64,000 nt of DNA, from the NCBI GenBank assembly GCA_028706255.1, contig JAQWBS010000001.1, positions 135,411 to 199,410 of the forward strand, given 5' to 3'. Below, piece by piece: positions 34,901-44,341 of the stretch. Origin of the DNA: Alphaproteobacteria bacterium (GTDB lineage: Bacteria; Pseudomonadota; Alphaproteobacteria; RF32; CAG-239). Below the pieces are notes generated by a model. The model made no database searches and had not been told where the DNA came from. It saw only the letters and a list, made by a program, of their open reading frames with translations. The translations under genes and the position numbers were made by a program. Within the stretch, counting starts at the first letter, position 1. Each line of letters begins with the position of its first letter.

Positions 34901-35055
34901 TTCTGGGATTCTTACCAATGGCAATTGCCACAGGAGTTGGGGCAGAAGTTCAAAAACCTTTAGCTATTGTAATCATTGGCGGCATTATCTCGTCAACAAT
35001 TCTCACACTGGCTGTGCTGCCAACTTTATATTATCAAATCTATAAGAAGAGATAG
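31963..35055 (+). CDS. CzcA-type heavy-metal RND efflux pump
   Basis: 1030-residue inner-membrane proton-driven antiporter with the RND layout: one membrane segment, a periplasmic domain (about 30-335), six segments, a second periplasmic domain (about 555-865), five more segments. The signature in segment 4, LDFGIIIDGVVIVVDH, corresponds to the DFG-x-x-x-DG-A-V-x-x-VEN motif of the divalent (Zn/Co/Cd) group rather than the Cu/Ag group, so a divalent substrate is likelier even though the neighbouring operon looks copper-regulated. It follows the adaptor by 16 bases and ends in a strong terminator. Confidence 0.9.
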   Translation: MINKIIRFSVKNKGMILFFTLLTMLYGLYSLVHLPIDAIPDITNNQIQINTEVKGWSAEEIEKTVTFPVEANVRGIPNIKNVRSLSRFGLSQVTVIFDDDMNIYLARQLVSERLQNIEGLPEGANPQLGPISTGLGEIFQYKIDFKKIESSPEKRFQQLVDLKTIQDWNIKPRLLGVRGVAEINTTGGYERQIHILPNPEKLSHYGLEIEDISGALTDSTQNVGGGYVEQDAEQFIVQGIGFLKDPQEIMELPVKVLPNYDVITISDVAEVIEGKETRTGTATFNGDEIVLGTVMMMTGENSRTTAQNIAERVEEIKKDLPETLELTVLYSRSDLVNATIGTVWHNIATGACLVIIILFLLVGNMRAAFITALAIPLSLLITVIGMRIFNISGNLMSLGALDFGIIIDGVVIVVDHCMRKLKEKVDAHETLSHEEIDEVVISATSEIRKAAGFGQLILVVVFLPIFALVGIEAKTFQPMASTFIFALLGAMVLSFTLAPALVALLLRNSKTSQDSKIMLFLEKRYSHLLFFLLKKTKLVVSFALAIIIIGIFLFKSLGGEFMPQLKEGAFAFHVIKPQNVSLTMSLELQEKVEKLISEHPQVEHVFSRIGTSEIATDPMGMNIADTYIILKNFGKGMDLDAFSHELTEELKENYTGMQYLASQPIQMRFNELLEGSRSDLTIKIFGDDLEVLAKIGKEVEEAIKPVSEQADVELEQLGAFPVLAIEPKLSALKKYGVNKNEVLQLISMALAGEEVGYYYDKDKRYPIIIRLQESLRGDIEVIKKLPVATLNGNVVPLEMLADISFKETYGAINREDGNRRSAIMVNIRGIDTETFVKKAQAVVKEKITLPDGYYIEWGGQYENMQKAASRLSVLTLVTLGVMFFMIYAAFHSVKQTLLIFFGIPFALFGGVLSLVLTGIPFSISAGIGFIALLGIAVLNGIVLINGFAKNSYNNHGLKARVLQGAKMRLRPVLMTALTDVLGFLPMAIATGVGAEVQKPLAIVIIGGIISSTILTLAVLPTLYYQIYKKR

Positions 35056-35061
35056 TTCAAT

Positions 35062-35091
35062 AAAAAAGAGGCTTTTTTAAGCCTCTTTTTT
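35062..35091 (+). terminator. Terminator of the efflux operon
   Basis: AAAGAGGCTT, four T residues, AAGCCTCTTT and a T-run. Confidence 0.88.
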
Positions 35092-35101
35092 GAACACAAT
35101 T

Positions 35102-35947
35102 TTATAATAAAACCCCGAGATAATACCACTCTGCACCAAGTTCGCAGTGATGATTTGGAATAATCATATAACAATCCTTATCCGCAAAAATTTGTTCGCC
35201 ATCATCGCATTGAGCAATTAAAGTACCTTTTTTGAGAAAATCAAAATGCTTAAACTTATCCGCAAGATGCCCTTCTTTATTTTTAATGACAATATCTGTC
35301 ATCTTAACAATTCGTTTTTCTTTTTTCTCAAAAGAACCTTCAATCATTTTCAAATTTTTAAGCAAGTTCACAATAGATTGATATGCAAGGTCAATCGCCG
35401 CTGGATCTTTATGATAACCCGATTCTAAAGTCAGTCCGTTTTTTCCAATAAAATTAACGTATCTTTCGGTCGAAAAATCAACAATTTCATCTTGTGAGCC
35501 ATAAACGTCCGGCCAACCGGAAAGCACATAATCTACATCCAACGCCTCAACAATTTTCAAATTCCCTGTTGTGGCATAATCCAAAAATGAAAAAGCAATT
35601 TCCCCCGCATTATGTGTTGAGTGAACATCAAGCATATAATCACAAGCTTCAATGAGCTTTGCCACTTCAACACCCAACTTTTTTTCATAAGTGTTCGGAG
35701 TTTCCCATTGATTAATCACACGGTTCAAATTTTCTTCAATCTGACGAATATCTTTTTGATGTGCTTCAGGATTCGCAATTGGCAAAAGAGTCAACGTTCC
35801 GCTCACAAGCTTAATTTTCCCTGCCTCAAGTTCTTGCATTAAGCGAGAAATTGCCAAAGGACCCGCCACTTCATTTCCATGAATTGCGCCTAAAACAAGC
35901 AGTTTAGCCCCGTCTTTATTTCCCTTAAAATTATAGACCTGCACCAT
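35102..35947 (-). CDS. Succinylglutamate desuccinylase/aspartoacylase-family zinc amidohydrolase
   Basis: 281 residues. Zinc ligands as GAIHGNEVAGP (His and Glu, about residue 24) and LDVHSTH (about residue 115), with PIANPEA and NLNR in the substrate region, mark the AstE/AspA family of the M14 fold. Amide-bond hydrolysis of an N-acyl amino acid or a related compound is likely; the substrate cannot be told. It overlaps the upstream GNAT gene by 17 bases, so the two form an operon. Confidence 0.8.
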   Translation of the reverse strand: MVQVYNFKGNKDGAKLLVLGAIHGNEVAGPLAISRLMQELEAGKIKLVSGTLTLLPIANPEAHQKDIRQIEENLNRVINQWETPNTYEKKLGVEVAKLIEACDYMLDVHSTHNAGEIAFSFLDYATTGNLKIVEALDVDYVLSGWPDVYGSQDEIVDFSTERYVNFIGKNGLTLESGYHKDPAAIDLAYQSIVNLLKNLKMIEGSFEKKEKRIVKMTDIVIKNKEGHLADKFKHFDFLKKGTLIAQCDDGEQIFADKDCYMIIPNHHCELGAEWYYLGVLL

Positions 35948-36797
35948 TTCTCGTGTTCCTCATCAGCATTAAATTAACATTATTATTTCTAGCACTCATT
36001 TTGTCATAATAGTCCGTTCTTGCAAACATAATTTTTTTACTTTCTTTGTCATATCCCACGCCAATTCTGTTCATATAAAACATTTTATCAATCTGATTAA
36101 AATTTTCAAAATGACTGGTTTCAACTTCTCCTTCGGCTCGCACAACATTATCTCTAAGCGGGCGGTGCATCAACGCAATTTTACCATTATCCGCAGGGTC
36201 AATGCCCGAAGAAAACATATTAAATTCATTCTCAAAATAAGGAGTCATATTCCAAACATTTTTACGGTCAATAATAGAAACAACGTCAGTTGCCCCCAAG
36301 TGCCCTGCCAATTTTTGACGATAGTCAATCATTGTTTTGTTGAGGTGATTGCCTCTAAATTTTGGGTGAACCGAGTCAGACCCTAAAACCGCAACTTTAA
36401 CCTCTCCAAGCCTTCTATCTTTTGAGAAAATGTTCAATTTATGATTCGGAAACTCCTCTTGCAATGAAGCATAAGTTTCAACCATTTTGAAATTAGACAT
36501 TGCAATCAACTGATGACCAATGAAAACCCCGACAAATTTTGTGTCTGAATTTTCTTGAGTCATAATCTCACGATAATATTTACGGTCGTGTTTGTGAATG
36601 AAACATTCTTGCCCTTCTTTGAGATTGTCATAAATACACATAGACAAATCTTCCATTGCTGAACAATCTTTCATCGTTAACGGACGAAGATAAAAGCTTA
36701 GTTTTTTTGAAAGCGAACGGCCTTTATATTTGGAAATTTGACCACTAATTTCCATCGCATTGCTCCTTGCTCTTTCTTTCAAAATCATCTCACTCAT
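35931..36797 (-). CDS. GNAT-like acetyltransferase
   Basis: 288 residues. The central VLGSDSVHPKFRGNHLNKTMID matches motif A of the GNAT fold (acetyl-CoA binding), with FVGVFIGHQLIAMSNF before it. Flanking regions are unique; the last 40 residues are basic and Asn-rich. The ATG at 36797 is chosen because AAGGAAAG lies just upstream; the longest frame starts at 36818. Its promoter was not identified; a terminator lies right before it. Confidence 0.65.
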   Translation of the reverse strand: MSEMILKERARSNAMEISGQISKYKGRSLSKKLSFYLRPLTMKDCSAMEDLSMCIYDNLKEGQECFIHKHDRKYYREIMTQENSDTKFVGVFIGHQLIAMSNFKMVETYASLQEEFPNHKLNIFSKDRRLGEVKVAVLGSDSVHPKFRGNHLNKTMIDYRQKLAGHLGATDVVSIIDRKNVWNMTPYFENEFNMFSSGIDPADNGKIALMHRPLRDNVVRAEGEVETSHFENFNQIDKMFYMNRIGVGYDKESKKIMFARTDYYDKMSARNNNVNLMLMRNTRNGAGL

Positions 36798-36816
36798 TTT
36801 CTTTCCTTTTAAACAC

Positions 36817-36841
36817 AAAAAAACCGAACTCCCTAGCTCGG
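36817..36841 (-). terminator. Minus-strand terminator just upstream of the GNAT gene
   Basis: CCGAGCT and AGTTCGG (one G-T pair) around AGGG, followed on the minus strand by seven T residues. It ends a short transcript from the gap 36842-37018. Confidence 0.7.
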
Positions 36842-37018
36842 CCTCACATCTTCTTTTGCAATTTTATTTAGATTTTTTACCTCCTACAAAACGCATAACA
36901 AAGTGCAAGGCGAACTCGCCTTCTTCTTTATTACCAAACGTTTTATAGACTGTGCAATCATCTTCATTCCTTAAATTACCTAAGTCTTAGGATAATGAAA
37001 AAATATTTTTTTGTCAAA
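36842..37018 (-). other. Short transcription unit of unknown kind
   Basis: Between the groEL terminator and the terminator at 36817 there is a complete promoter (TTGACA at 37012-37017, 17-base spacer, TATCCT at 36989-36994) followed by AAGGA and nearby ATGs. One frame encodes about 25 residues (MIAQSIKRLVIKKK and so on). Another, with no good start, runs to a stop near 36868 and reads like protein (EDDCTVYKTFGNKEEG). It may be a small protein, a remnant, or a small RNA. Confidence 0.35.
36979..37017 (-). promoter_or_regulatory. Promoter with CCTAAG-CTTAGG palindrome
   Basis: TTGACA-N17-TATCCT on the minus strand, with the perfect palindrome CCTAAG-T-CTTAGG (36979-36991) overlapping the -10 and start. 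The same arrangement occurs before groES. Confidence 0.55.
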
Positions 37019-37053
37019 TAAAAAAGAGCCTTCTCTCGAAAGCTCTTTTTTTA
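37019..37053. terminator. groESL operon terminator
   Basis: AGAGC, a 12-base interior with TTTCGAGAGAAG, GCTCT and T-runs on both strands, 53 bases after the groEL stop. Confidence 0.75.
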
Positions 37054-37105
37054 GTATATCTTTTAACGCAAAGATTTCGTACTAATAACCTTACATTGCA
37101 AATCT

Positions 37106-38761
<1,656 letters not shown>

Positions 38762-38803
38762 TTATTCCTCTTGTTTATTTAATTGATAAAAAATTTAGTT
38801 TAT

Positions 38804-38880
38804 GAGATGAGTACGCCACAGTTTTTTAACGAAATGTATAAGAAAATACACGAGGAGAAAAATTGTAAGTAATCATCCAT
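38804..38880 (-). repeat. Hairpin element between groES and groEL
   Basis: About 77 bases folding into one long imperfect hairpin: GATGA near 38804 pairs with TCATC near 38872, ACAGTTTTTT with AAAAATTGT, and ATGTAT with ATACA at the tip. It ends in CCAT on the plus strand. Tip and end motifs match the elements at 9885-10257 and 63344-63450. Confidence 0.6.
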
Positions 38881-38891
38881 AAAATAAATTT

Positions 38892-39182
38892 TTATTCCTC
38901 TATAATTGCTAAAATTTCTGATTCTTTAATAATGAGTCTGTCTTCACCCAAAACTTTGATTTCATTACCAGACCATTTGCCGAACAAAACTTTATCACCA
39001 ACTTTAACGCTCATTGGCACAATTTTTCCATCTTCAGCGACAAAGCCATTTCCAACAGCTTCAACAATTCCTTCAGATGGTTTTTCTTTTGCATTATCAG
39101 GAATGATAATTCCACCTTTCGTCTTAGTCATTTCTTCCAATCTTTTAACCAAAACTCTATCATGTAGTGGTCTAATTTTCAT
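38892..39182 (-). CDS. groES: 10 kDa co-chaperonin GroES
   Basis: 96 residues, full length; caps the GroEL cavity. [15 protein letters not shown] start, [16 protein letters not shown] mobile loop, [15 protein letters not shown] barrel strands. AAGGAG precedes the ATG. Confidence 0.97.
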   Translation of the reverse strand: MKIRPLHDRVLVKRLEEMTKTKGGIIIPDNAKEKPSEGIVEAVGNGFVAEDGKIVPMSVKVGDKVLFGKWSGNEIKVLGEDRLIIKESEILAIIEE

Positions 39183-39228
39183 TTTTAACTCCTTATCTAA
39201 AGTTATTTACGCCTATTAAAATTATTTT

Positions 39229-39265
39229 CTAAGTCTTAGGTAGGTATATTTTATGAGAATGTCAA
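39229..39265 (-). promoter_or_regulatory. groESL promoter with CTAAG-CTTAG palindrome
   Basis: TTGACA (39260-39265), 17-base spacer, TACCTA (39237-39242), then CTAAG-A-CTTAG on the minus strand (plus 39229-39239) overlapping the -10 and start. No CIRCE element was found. Same architecture as the promoter at 36979-37017. Confidence 0.55.
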
Positions 39266-39342
39266 GAATCTACTGCTGAAAAACAATAAAAAAGTGAGGG
39301 CTCAAGTTCATCAAACTCAAGCCCCTTTCTTTTTTCAGTTTT

Positions 39343-40038
39343 CTATGCCTTTTTAATCACTTCTTTAATGGCGGAAACCACAAAGGTTGTTATGATGAGA
39401 TATGAGAACAGAATAAAGGAGAAGAAGAAAATCCATGCTTTTGGATAAATAATCATCACAGATTGAATAATCTCAACCGAAAGACTGTCAAAACTCATCA
39501 CCTGAACCAAACTAAACACGGCATGGTTTAAATCGCCAAAGGCAATAAAAATATCTCCAAACAGCCCAACAGACATCACAGAGAACACATAAAGCACAAC
39601 AAAATAAATGACCAATGAGGTTAAGAAAATTGGCACAATAGACATTAAATTTTGAATAAAGTTTGCCACTCTCAAATCTTTATCAACATATTTAAGCAAG
39701 CGAAGCAATCTAAACGAACGCAAAATCACAAAAAAGCTCGTTGCTGGAATAATGGAAAGCGTAACCACAAATAAATCAAGCAAATTCCATCCTTTTTTGA
39801 AGAATTCACCTCCATAGGCATAAATCTTAATCATCATTTCACAAATAAACAAAGCCACAATCAAACGGTCGAGAAAGAAAAGCTCCCATCCCAAAGACAT
39901 CATCACTTTTGCTGAAGTCATAAACCCAAGCAAAATAGCGTCCCAAAAGATGAGAAACATAATCAAGGACGAAAAGTTTTTGCTCTGCACCAAAGATTGA
40001 GCCTTAGCTCTTTCTTTTTCCAAATCTGTAATATTCAT
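39343..40038 (-). CDS. Voltage-gated ion channel of NaChBac-like layout
   Basis: 231 residues with six membrane segments. Segment 4 (FFVILRSFRLLRLLKYVDKD) carries four arginines at three-residue spacing, the voltage-sensor pattern. The pore region is VQVMSFDSLSVEII; the selectivity-filter position reads SFDSLS rather than the usual TLESW of NaChBac-type sodium channels, so selectivity cannot be predicted. ATG at 40038, with GGAG 7 bases upstream. Directly downstream of the prepilin peptidase. Confidence 0.78.
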   Translation of the reverse strand: MNITDLEKERAKAQSLVQSKNFSSLIMFLIFWDAILLGFMTSAKVMMSLGWELFFLDRLIVALFICEMMIKIYAYGGEFFKKGWNLLDLFVVTLSIIPATSFFVILRSFRLLRLLKYVDKDLRVANFIQNLMSIVPIFLTSLVIYFVVLYVFSVMSVGLFGDIFIAFGDLNHAVFSLVQVMSFDSLSVEIIQSVMIIYPKAWIFFFSFILFSYLIITTFVVSAIKEVIKKA

Positions 40039-40060
40039 CACAAAACTCCTCTAAAATTAA

Positions 40061-40741
40061 CTAAAAACAAGCAAATAAAACAATCAAAGACGCCATCACA
40101 ATTGCTGGACCAAACGCCCCTTCTTTTTTTCTGTTCAAAATTGCATAAAGTCCAAACAACGCACAAGCAAGCACAATCACATAAAGTAGTTTCTCAAATC
40201 CGAACCATGCACCAACGGCTGCCAACATTTTAATATCTCCACCACCAAAGATGTCTTTATTTCTCCAAACCAGTAAGAAGCTTGAAATGACAGGCAAGAA
40301 ATAACCCACAAATGCGCCTAAAGAACTTTCACCAAACGTGACCCATTGGCTGGCAAAAACAGCATAGTTAAAACCAATAATCAAGAGTGGAATTGTCAAA
40401 ATATCTGGCAATAAATACATTCTCTTGTCAATTTCCATCAACAACAACATCGTCCACAGAAAGATAATGTGCCAAATCACATTTGTTCCTCCGAACGTTG
40501 CCAAAAGAAGATAAGTCAAAGCTGAAGTTGCAACACCCCAACCAAAAGAATAGAGACGATAATCTCTCATCAATTTTTTATATTTTTCGTCGGATTTTCG
40601 CTTTGAACGACTAACTGTTTTATTCGGTTTCAAAATGCGATAAACCGCATAAGCAAACGTTGCCGGCATAAACTTTTCAAAGCGACGTGCAATATATGGA
40701 ACAGCAAAACCAAAAAGGAAAGAAAAAACAATATAACTCAT
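40061..40741 (-). CDS. Type IV prepilin peptidase (A24 family), short form
   Basis: 226 residues with about seven membrane segments. The aspartates are in MEIDKRMYLLPDILTIP and in FGGGDIKMLAAVGAWFG (the GxGD motif), the pair required for signal-peptide cleavage of pilins. The N-terminal methylase domain and its Cys motif are absent, as in TadV/CpaA-type enzymes. No pilin or secretion gene is nearby. ATG at 40741 chosen from GGGAG 8 bases upstream. Confidence 0.83.
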   Translation of the reverse strand: MSYIVFSFLFGFAVPYIARRFEKFMPATFAYAVYRILKPNKTVSRSKRKSDEKYKKLMRDYRLYSFGWGVATSALTYLLLATFGGTNVIWHIIFLWTMLLLMEIDKRMYLLPDILTIPLLIIGFNYAVFASQWVTFGESSLGAFVGYFLPVISSFLLVWRNKDIFGGGDIKMLAAVGAWFGFEKLLYVIVLACALFGLYAILNRKKEGAFGPAIVMASLIVLFACF

Positions 40742-40847
40742 ATAATAAACTCCCAAAACAGGCTATGGCATAATTTTATACAGATAAAAATTAAAATCAA
40801 TTTAAAAGAAACCTCCTTCGGGAAAAAGGAGGTTCTCAAAAACAGTT

Positions 40848-42686
40848 TTAGATTGCTTTTAGCAAATATTCACTAAGCTTATCAGCAAAGAAGGAAGGGT
40901 CTTTAACTGGCTCTCCCTCGGCAATTTTTGCTTGATCAAGCAACAAACGAGAAATTTCCTCAACTTGTGACGTGTTCTTTGGGTCAAAAATCATTTCCGA
41001 CAATTTGATAATCAGCGGATTATATGGATTAATTTCCAAAACTCTAGAACTTGCATAAGCAATTTGTTGCTGATGTCCTTTCATCAATCGTTCAAGGTGA
41101 ATAGACATCTGTCCGTCTTCCACTGTCAAACTTGCTGGACTCTTTGTCAACTTTTCAGTGGCAACAACCTTTGACACATCTTCTTTAAAAAGTTCTTCCA
41201 TTTTTTTGAGCAATCTCTCCAAACTTCCTGCTTCTGCTTTCACACCTTCTCTTTCAAAAGACAAATCTTCATCTGCTTGAGAAATATGTTTCAAGGCGTG
41301 TCCTTGATAAGTTTTGAAAACCTGTGTCCAAAATTCATCAATTGGGTCTGTCAGAAGCAAAACTTCGATTCCCTTTGCGGCAAATGCTTCCAACTGAGGA
41401 TTATTAGCCAACACATTCAAATCATCCCCTGTGATGTAATAAATTGCCTTAGATTCCCCCTTAATGCGAGAAATATATTCATCAAAAGAAGTGAGTTTCG
41501 TCTTATCAAATGTGGAATAAAAACGAGATAAAGTTGCGATTTCATCACGATTCGTGAAGTCCTCATAAAGCCCTTCTTTGAAAGCAGTTCCAAATGAATC
41601 CCAAAAAACCTTATAGTCTTCATAATTTTCTGAACGTTTTTTTAAATCTTTCAACAAACGAGAAACCGTCCCTTGCTTAATTTTTGCAATAAGTGGACTT
41701 TGTTGCAACATTTCTCGAGAAAGATTCAACGGCAAATCTGCAGAATCAACCACGCCAACCACAAAACGTAAATAATTCGGCACCAACTCATCAACTTTGT
41801 CAGAAATGAAAACTTTGTTCACATAAAGCTTTAGTCCTTTTTTCTTATCTGGTTGAAATAAATCATATGGCTGTGTAGAAGGCACATAAACCAAACCCGA
41901 ATATTCCATATTCCCTTCGGCTTTAAAGTGAAGCGTTAACCAAGGGTCATCAAAATTCTTAGAAATATGATGATAAAATTCTTTATATTGCTCCTCTGTC
42001 ACTTCTGACTTGTGTTTTGCCCACAAAGCTGAAGCCGTATTAATGGTTTCTTCCCCAGCTTCGCCCAAAGCTAAAACAATTGGGTAAGCAATATGGTCAG
42101 AATATGTACGAATAATGTGACGCAGATAAATCGTATCAACATAATTCTGTTCATTTTCTTTAAGAAAGAGTTTAACTTCAGTTCCGTTTTGTTGCTTCTC
42201 AGCTTCAACGATTTCATAACCATCAACGCCGTTTGACGTCCAGAGATAAGCTTTTTCTTCACCTGCCTTTTTGGTCAAAACCTCGACTTTGTTGGCAACC
42301 ATAAAAGCGGAATAAAAACCAACCCCAAATTGTCCAATCAAATCCACAACTGAACCATTTTCTTTGGCATTTTTCAAGAAATCTGCTGTGCCAGACTTTG
42401 CAATTGTGCCCAGATGATTAATCAAATCTTCTTTATTCATGCCGATTCCATTGTCTTGGATGACTAAAGTTTTTTCCTTATCATCCGGCAAAACGGTGAT
42501 TTGTAATTTTCCAGCTTTTGTGCCCAATTCCTGATTCGTCAAAGCCAAATATCTCAGCTTATCGCAAGCATCACTTGCGTTTGAAATAAGCTCACGTAAG
42601 AAAATTTGCTTATCCGAATAAAGAGAGTTTACCACAATATCTAAAAGTTTTGAAACTTCTGCCTGAAAATTCATTTTGTCTGTCAT
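40848..42686 (-). CDS. htpG: Chaperone HtpG (Hsp90)
   Basis: 612 residues, full length. N-terminal GHKL ATPase (ELISNASDACDKLRY, DNGIGM, LIGQFGVGFYSAFMV), middle domain, and a C-terminal dimerisation region. Cytoplasmic folding chaperone. An inverted repeat lies upstream at 42737-42757. Confidence 0.97.
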   Translation of the reverse strand: MTDKMNFQAEVSKLLDIVVNSLYSDKQIFLRELISNASDACDKLRYLALTNQELGTKAGKLQITVLPDDKEKTLVIQDNGIGMNKEDLINHLGTIAKSGTADFLKNAKENGSVVDLIGQFGVGFYSAFMVANKVEVLTKKAGEEKAYLWTSNGVDGYEIVEAEKQQNGTEVKLFLKENEQNYVDTIYLRHIIRTYSDHIAYPIVLALGEAGEETINTASALWAKHKSEVTEEQYKEFYHHISKNFDDPWLTLHFKAEGNMEYSGLVYVPSTQPYDLFQPDKKKGLKLYVNKVFISDKVDELVPNYLRFVVGVVDSADLPLNLSREMLQQSPLIAKIKQGTVSRLLKDLKKRSENYEDYKVFWDSFGTAFKEGLYEDFTNRDEIATLSRFYSTFDKTKLTSFDEYISRIKGESKAIYYITGDDLNVLANNPQLEAFAAKGIEVLLLTDPIDEFWTQVFKTYQGHALKHISQADEDLSFEREGVKAEAGSLERLLKKMEELFKEDVSKVVATEKLTKSPASLTVEDGQMSIHLERLMKGHQQQIAYASSRVLEINPYNPLIIKLSEMIFDPKNTSQVEEISRLLLDQAKIAEGEPVKDPSFFADKLSEYLLKAI

Positions 42687-42736
42687 AACTTACCCCCAAA
42701 AACTAACCTTTGTTGCTTCTTATATGGGTAATATTT

Positions 42737-42757
42737 GCTAGGTTCGCAACCCCTAGC
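42737..42757 (-). promoter_or_regulatory. Inverted repeat in the htpG upstream region
   Basis: GCTAGG, nine bases, CCTAGC on the minus strand, 50 bases before the htpG ATG. CCCATATA a little downstream could be a heat-shock-sigma -10. Both readings are tentative. Confidence 0.35.
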
Positions 42758-42852
42758 TGATAAAAAATAAAAAAATTTTAATATTTTAACTTGATTTTAT
42801 CCTTTTTCCGACTAGATTGAAGCAAAACAGAGAAATGATAAGGAGTCCCAAA

Positions 42853-43089
42853 ATGGTTTCTGTAGTTAATGATTCTTGTATTAAATGTAAAACTTGCGTC
42901 AGCGTTTGCCCTGTAAGTGCATTCCACGAAGGCGATGATATGGTTGTTATCAACCCTGAAACTTGTATCTCATGTGGTGTGTGCATTTCAGAATGTCCTG
43001 TTGGTGCAATCGCTCCTGAAGAAGAAGCCGAAAAAACTTGGATTGATTTTAATGCGGTTAAGTCGCAGGAATGGCCTAACGCCGAATAA
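42853..43089 (+). CDS. Two-cluster 4Fe-4S ferredoxin
   Basis: 78 residues: CIKCKTCVSVCP and CISCGVCISECP bind two [4Fe-4S] clusters, with an acidic C-terminal extension. Likely electron carrier in anaerobic metabolism. The ATG at 42853 is chosen because AAGGAG precedes it by 8 bases; a TTG at 42817 gives a longer frame with no binding site. Single gene with a strong terminator. Confidence 0.92.
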   Translation: MVSVVNDSCIKCKTCVSVCPVSAFHEGDDMVVINPETCISCGVCISECPVGAIAPEEEAEKTWIDFNAVKSQEWPNAE

Positions 43090-43098
43090 ATTAATTTT

Positions 43099-43125
43099 AG
43101 GCTGAATTAAAATTCAGCCTTTTTT
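43099..43125 (+). terminator. Terminator after the ferredoxin gene
   Basis: AGGCTGAATT, AA, AATTCAGCCT, five T residues. Confidence 0.92.
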
Positions 43126-43188
43126 ATGTTTACTTCTCAAAAAAAATTGTTAACTATATTATAACAATTAGACACTCAAGAGGGAAAA

Positions 43189-44202
43189 ATGGAAAAACTT
43201 TTTTATGATGTGGTCGCCGTTGGCAATGCTGTTGTAGACGTCCTTGCCCGTGTTGGTGAAGGCTTTTTGAAAGAAAGAAATCTTCCGAAAGGCGGAATGG
43301 TTTTGGTTGAAGCTCCTGAAGCGGGCAAAATTTATGCTGACTTAGTCATTGAACGTGAAGTTTCTGGTGGTTCAGCAGCAAACACCATCGCAGCTATCGC
43401 TTCTTTGGGTGGCACACCTGCTTTCATTGGCAAAGTCCACGATGATGAACTCGGCAAACTTTTCAAAAGAGATATTGGTGTAGCTGGCATTGACTTTTTC
43501 ACCAATCCTTTGGAACAAGGTCCAGCAACAGGTAGAAGCATCGTGCTTGTCACGCCAGACGCTGAACGCTCTATGTTTACTTATCTCGGAGCATCTAAAA
43601 AACTTTCCTATCATGATGTTGAAGAAGAAATGATTAAATCTTCTAAAATTGTTTATCTGGAAGCATATCTTTGGGACGGACAAAGTGCTCAAAAAGCAAT
43701 GATTAAAGCCTGCAAACTTGCAAAAAAACATGGCAAAAAAGTGGCTTTTTCCCTTTCTGATAAACAGTGCGTCATCAGACACCAACAAGAATTTGTCAAA
43801 CTCATCAGAAGATATGTTGATATCTTATTTGCCAATGAAGTTGAAATTAAAACGCTTTATGGTGAAGACGACTTGCTAAAAATCTTGGATATCGTCAAAG
43901 AAGAATGCAAAATCACAGCAATCACCATGGGTGATAAAGGCTCTGTTGTAGTTAATGGCAGAACCAAAACTTTTGTTGAAGCTGAAAAAGTTGAAGAAGT
44001 TGTCGATTCAACTGGTGCTGGCGACTCATATGCCGCAGGATTTCTCTATGGAATTATCAACGAAAGAAGCCTGGGAACCTGTGCATTAATTGGTAGTTTT
44101 GCAGCTTCAGAAATAATTAGTCACTATGGTGCAAGACCTGAAATCTCTTTGCGAGGCTTCGTTCGCAGCAAACTTCAAGAGCTCGGTAAGAAATCAATTT
44201 AA
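43189..44202 (+). CDS. PfkB-family sugar/adenosine kinase
   Basis: 337 residues. GNAVVDVLARV start, VSGGSAANT substrate motif, and DSTGAGDSYAAGFLYG with the catalytic aspartate. Proteins of this exact layout in alphaproteobacteria are annotated as adenosine kinases; phosphorylation of adenosine or a related ribosyl compound is likely. Single gene. Confidence 0.83.
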   Translation: MEKLFYDVVAVGNAVVDVLARVGEGFLKERNLPKGGMVLVEAPEAGKIYADLVIEREVSGGSAANTIAAIASLGGTPAFIGKVHDDELGKLFKRDIGVAGIDFFTNPLEQGPATGRSIVLVTPDAERSMFTYLGASKKLSYHDVEEEMIKSSKIVYLEAYLWDGQSAQKAMIKACKLAKKHGKKVAFSLSDKQCVIRHQQEFVKLIRRYVDILFANEVEIKTLYGEDDLLKILDIVKEECKITAITMGDKGSVVVNGRTKTFVEAEKVEEVVDSTGAGDSYAAGFLYGIINERSLGTCALIGSFAASEIISHYGARPEISLRGFVRSKLQELGKKSI

Positions 44203-44293
44203 TTTTTGTTCAAAGTTTATTTGTTTTTTCTTGAATTTTTCGTGACAAGTGCTATTGTGACGCGAATTTTTAATTAAAAGACATAGAATTATT

Positions 44294-44316
44294 GTGCCAT
44301 ATGTGAAATATGGCAC
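44294..44316 (+). promoter_or_regulatory. Perfect hairpin in the typA leader
   Basis: GTGCCATAT, loop GTGAA, ATATGGCAC; nine-base arms, 25 bases before the typA ATG. No T-run follows, so it is not a terminator. Confidence 0.55.
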
Positions 44317-44341
44317 TGTTCTATTTGTGAAAGAAAAATAT

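Noticed and set aside
39183..39290. CIRCE element upstream of groESL
   Set aside because: No TTAGCACTC-N9-GAGTGCTAA or close variant is present.
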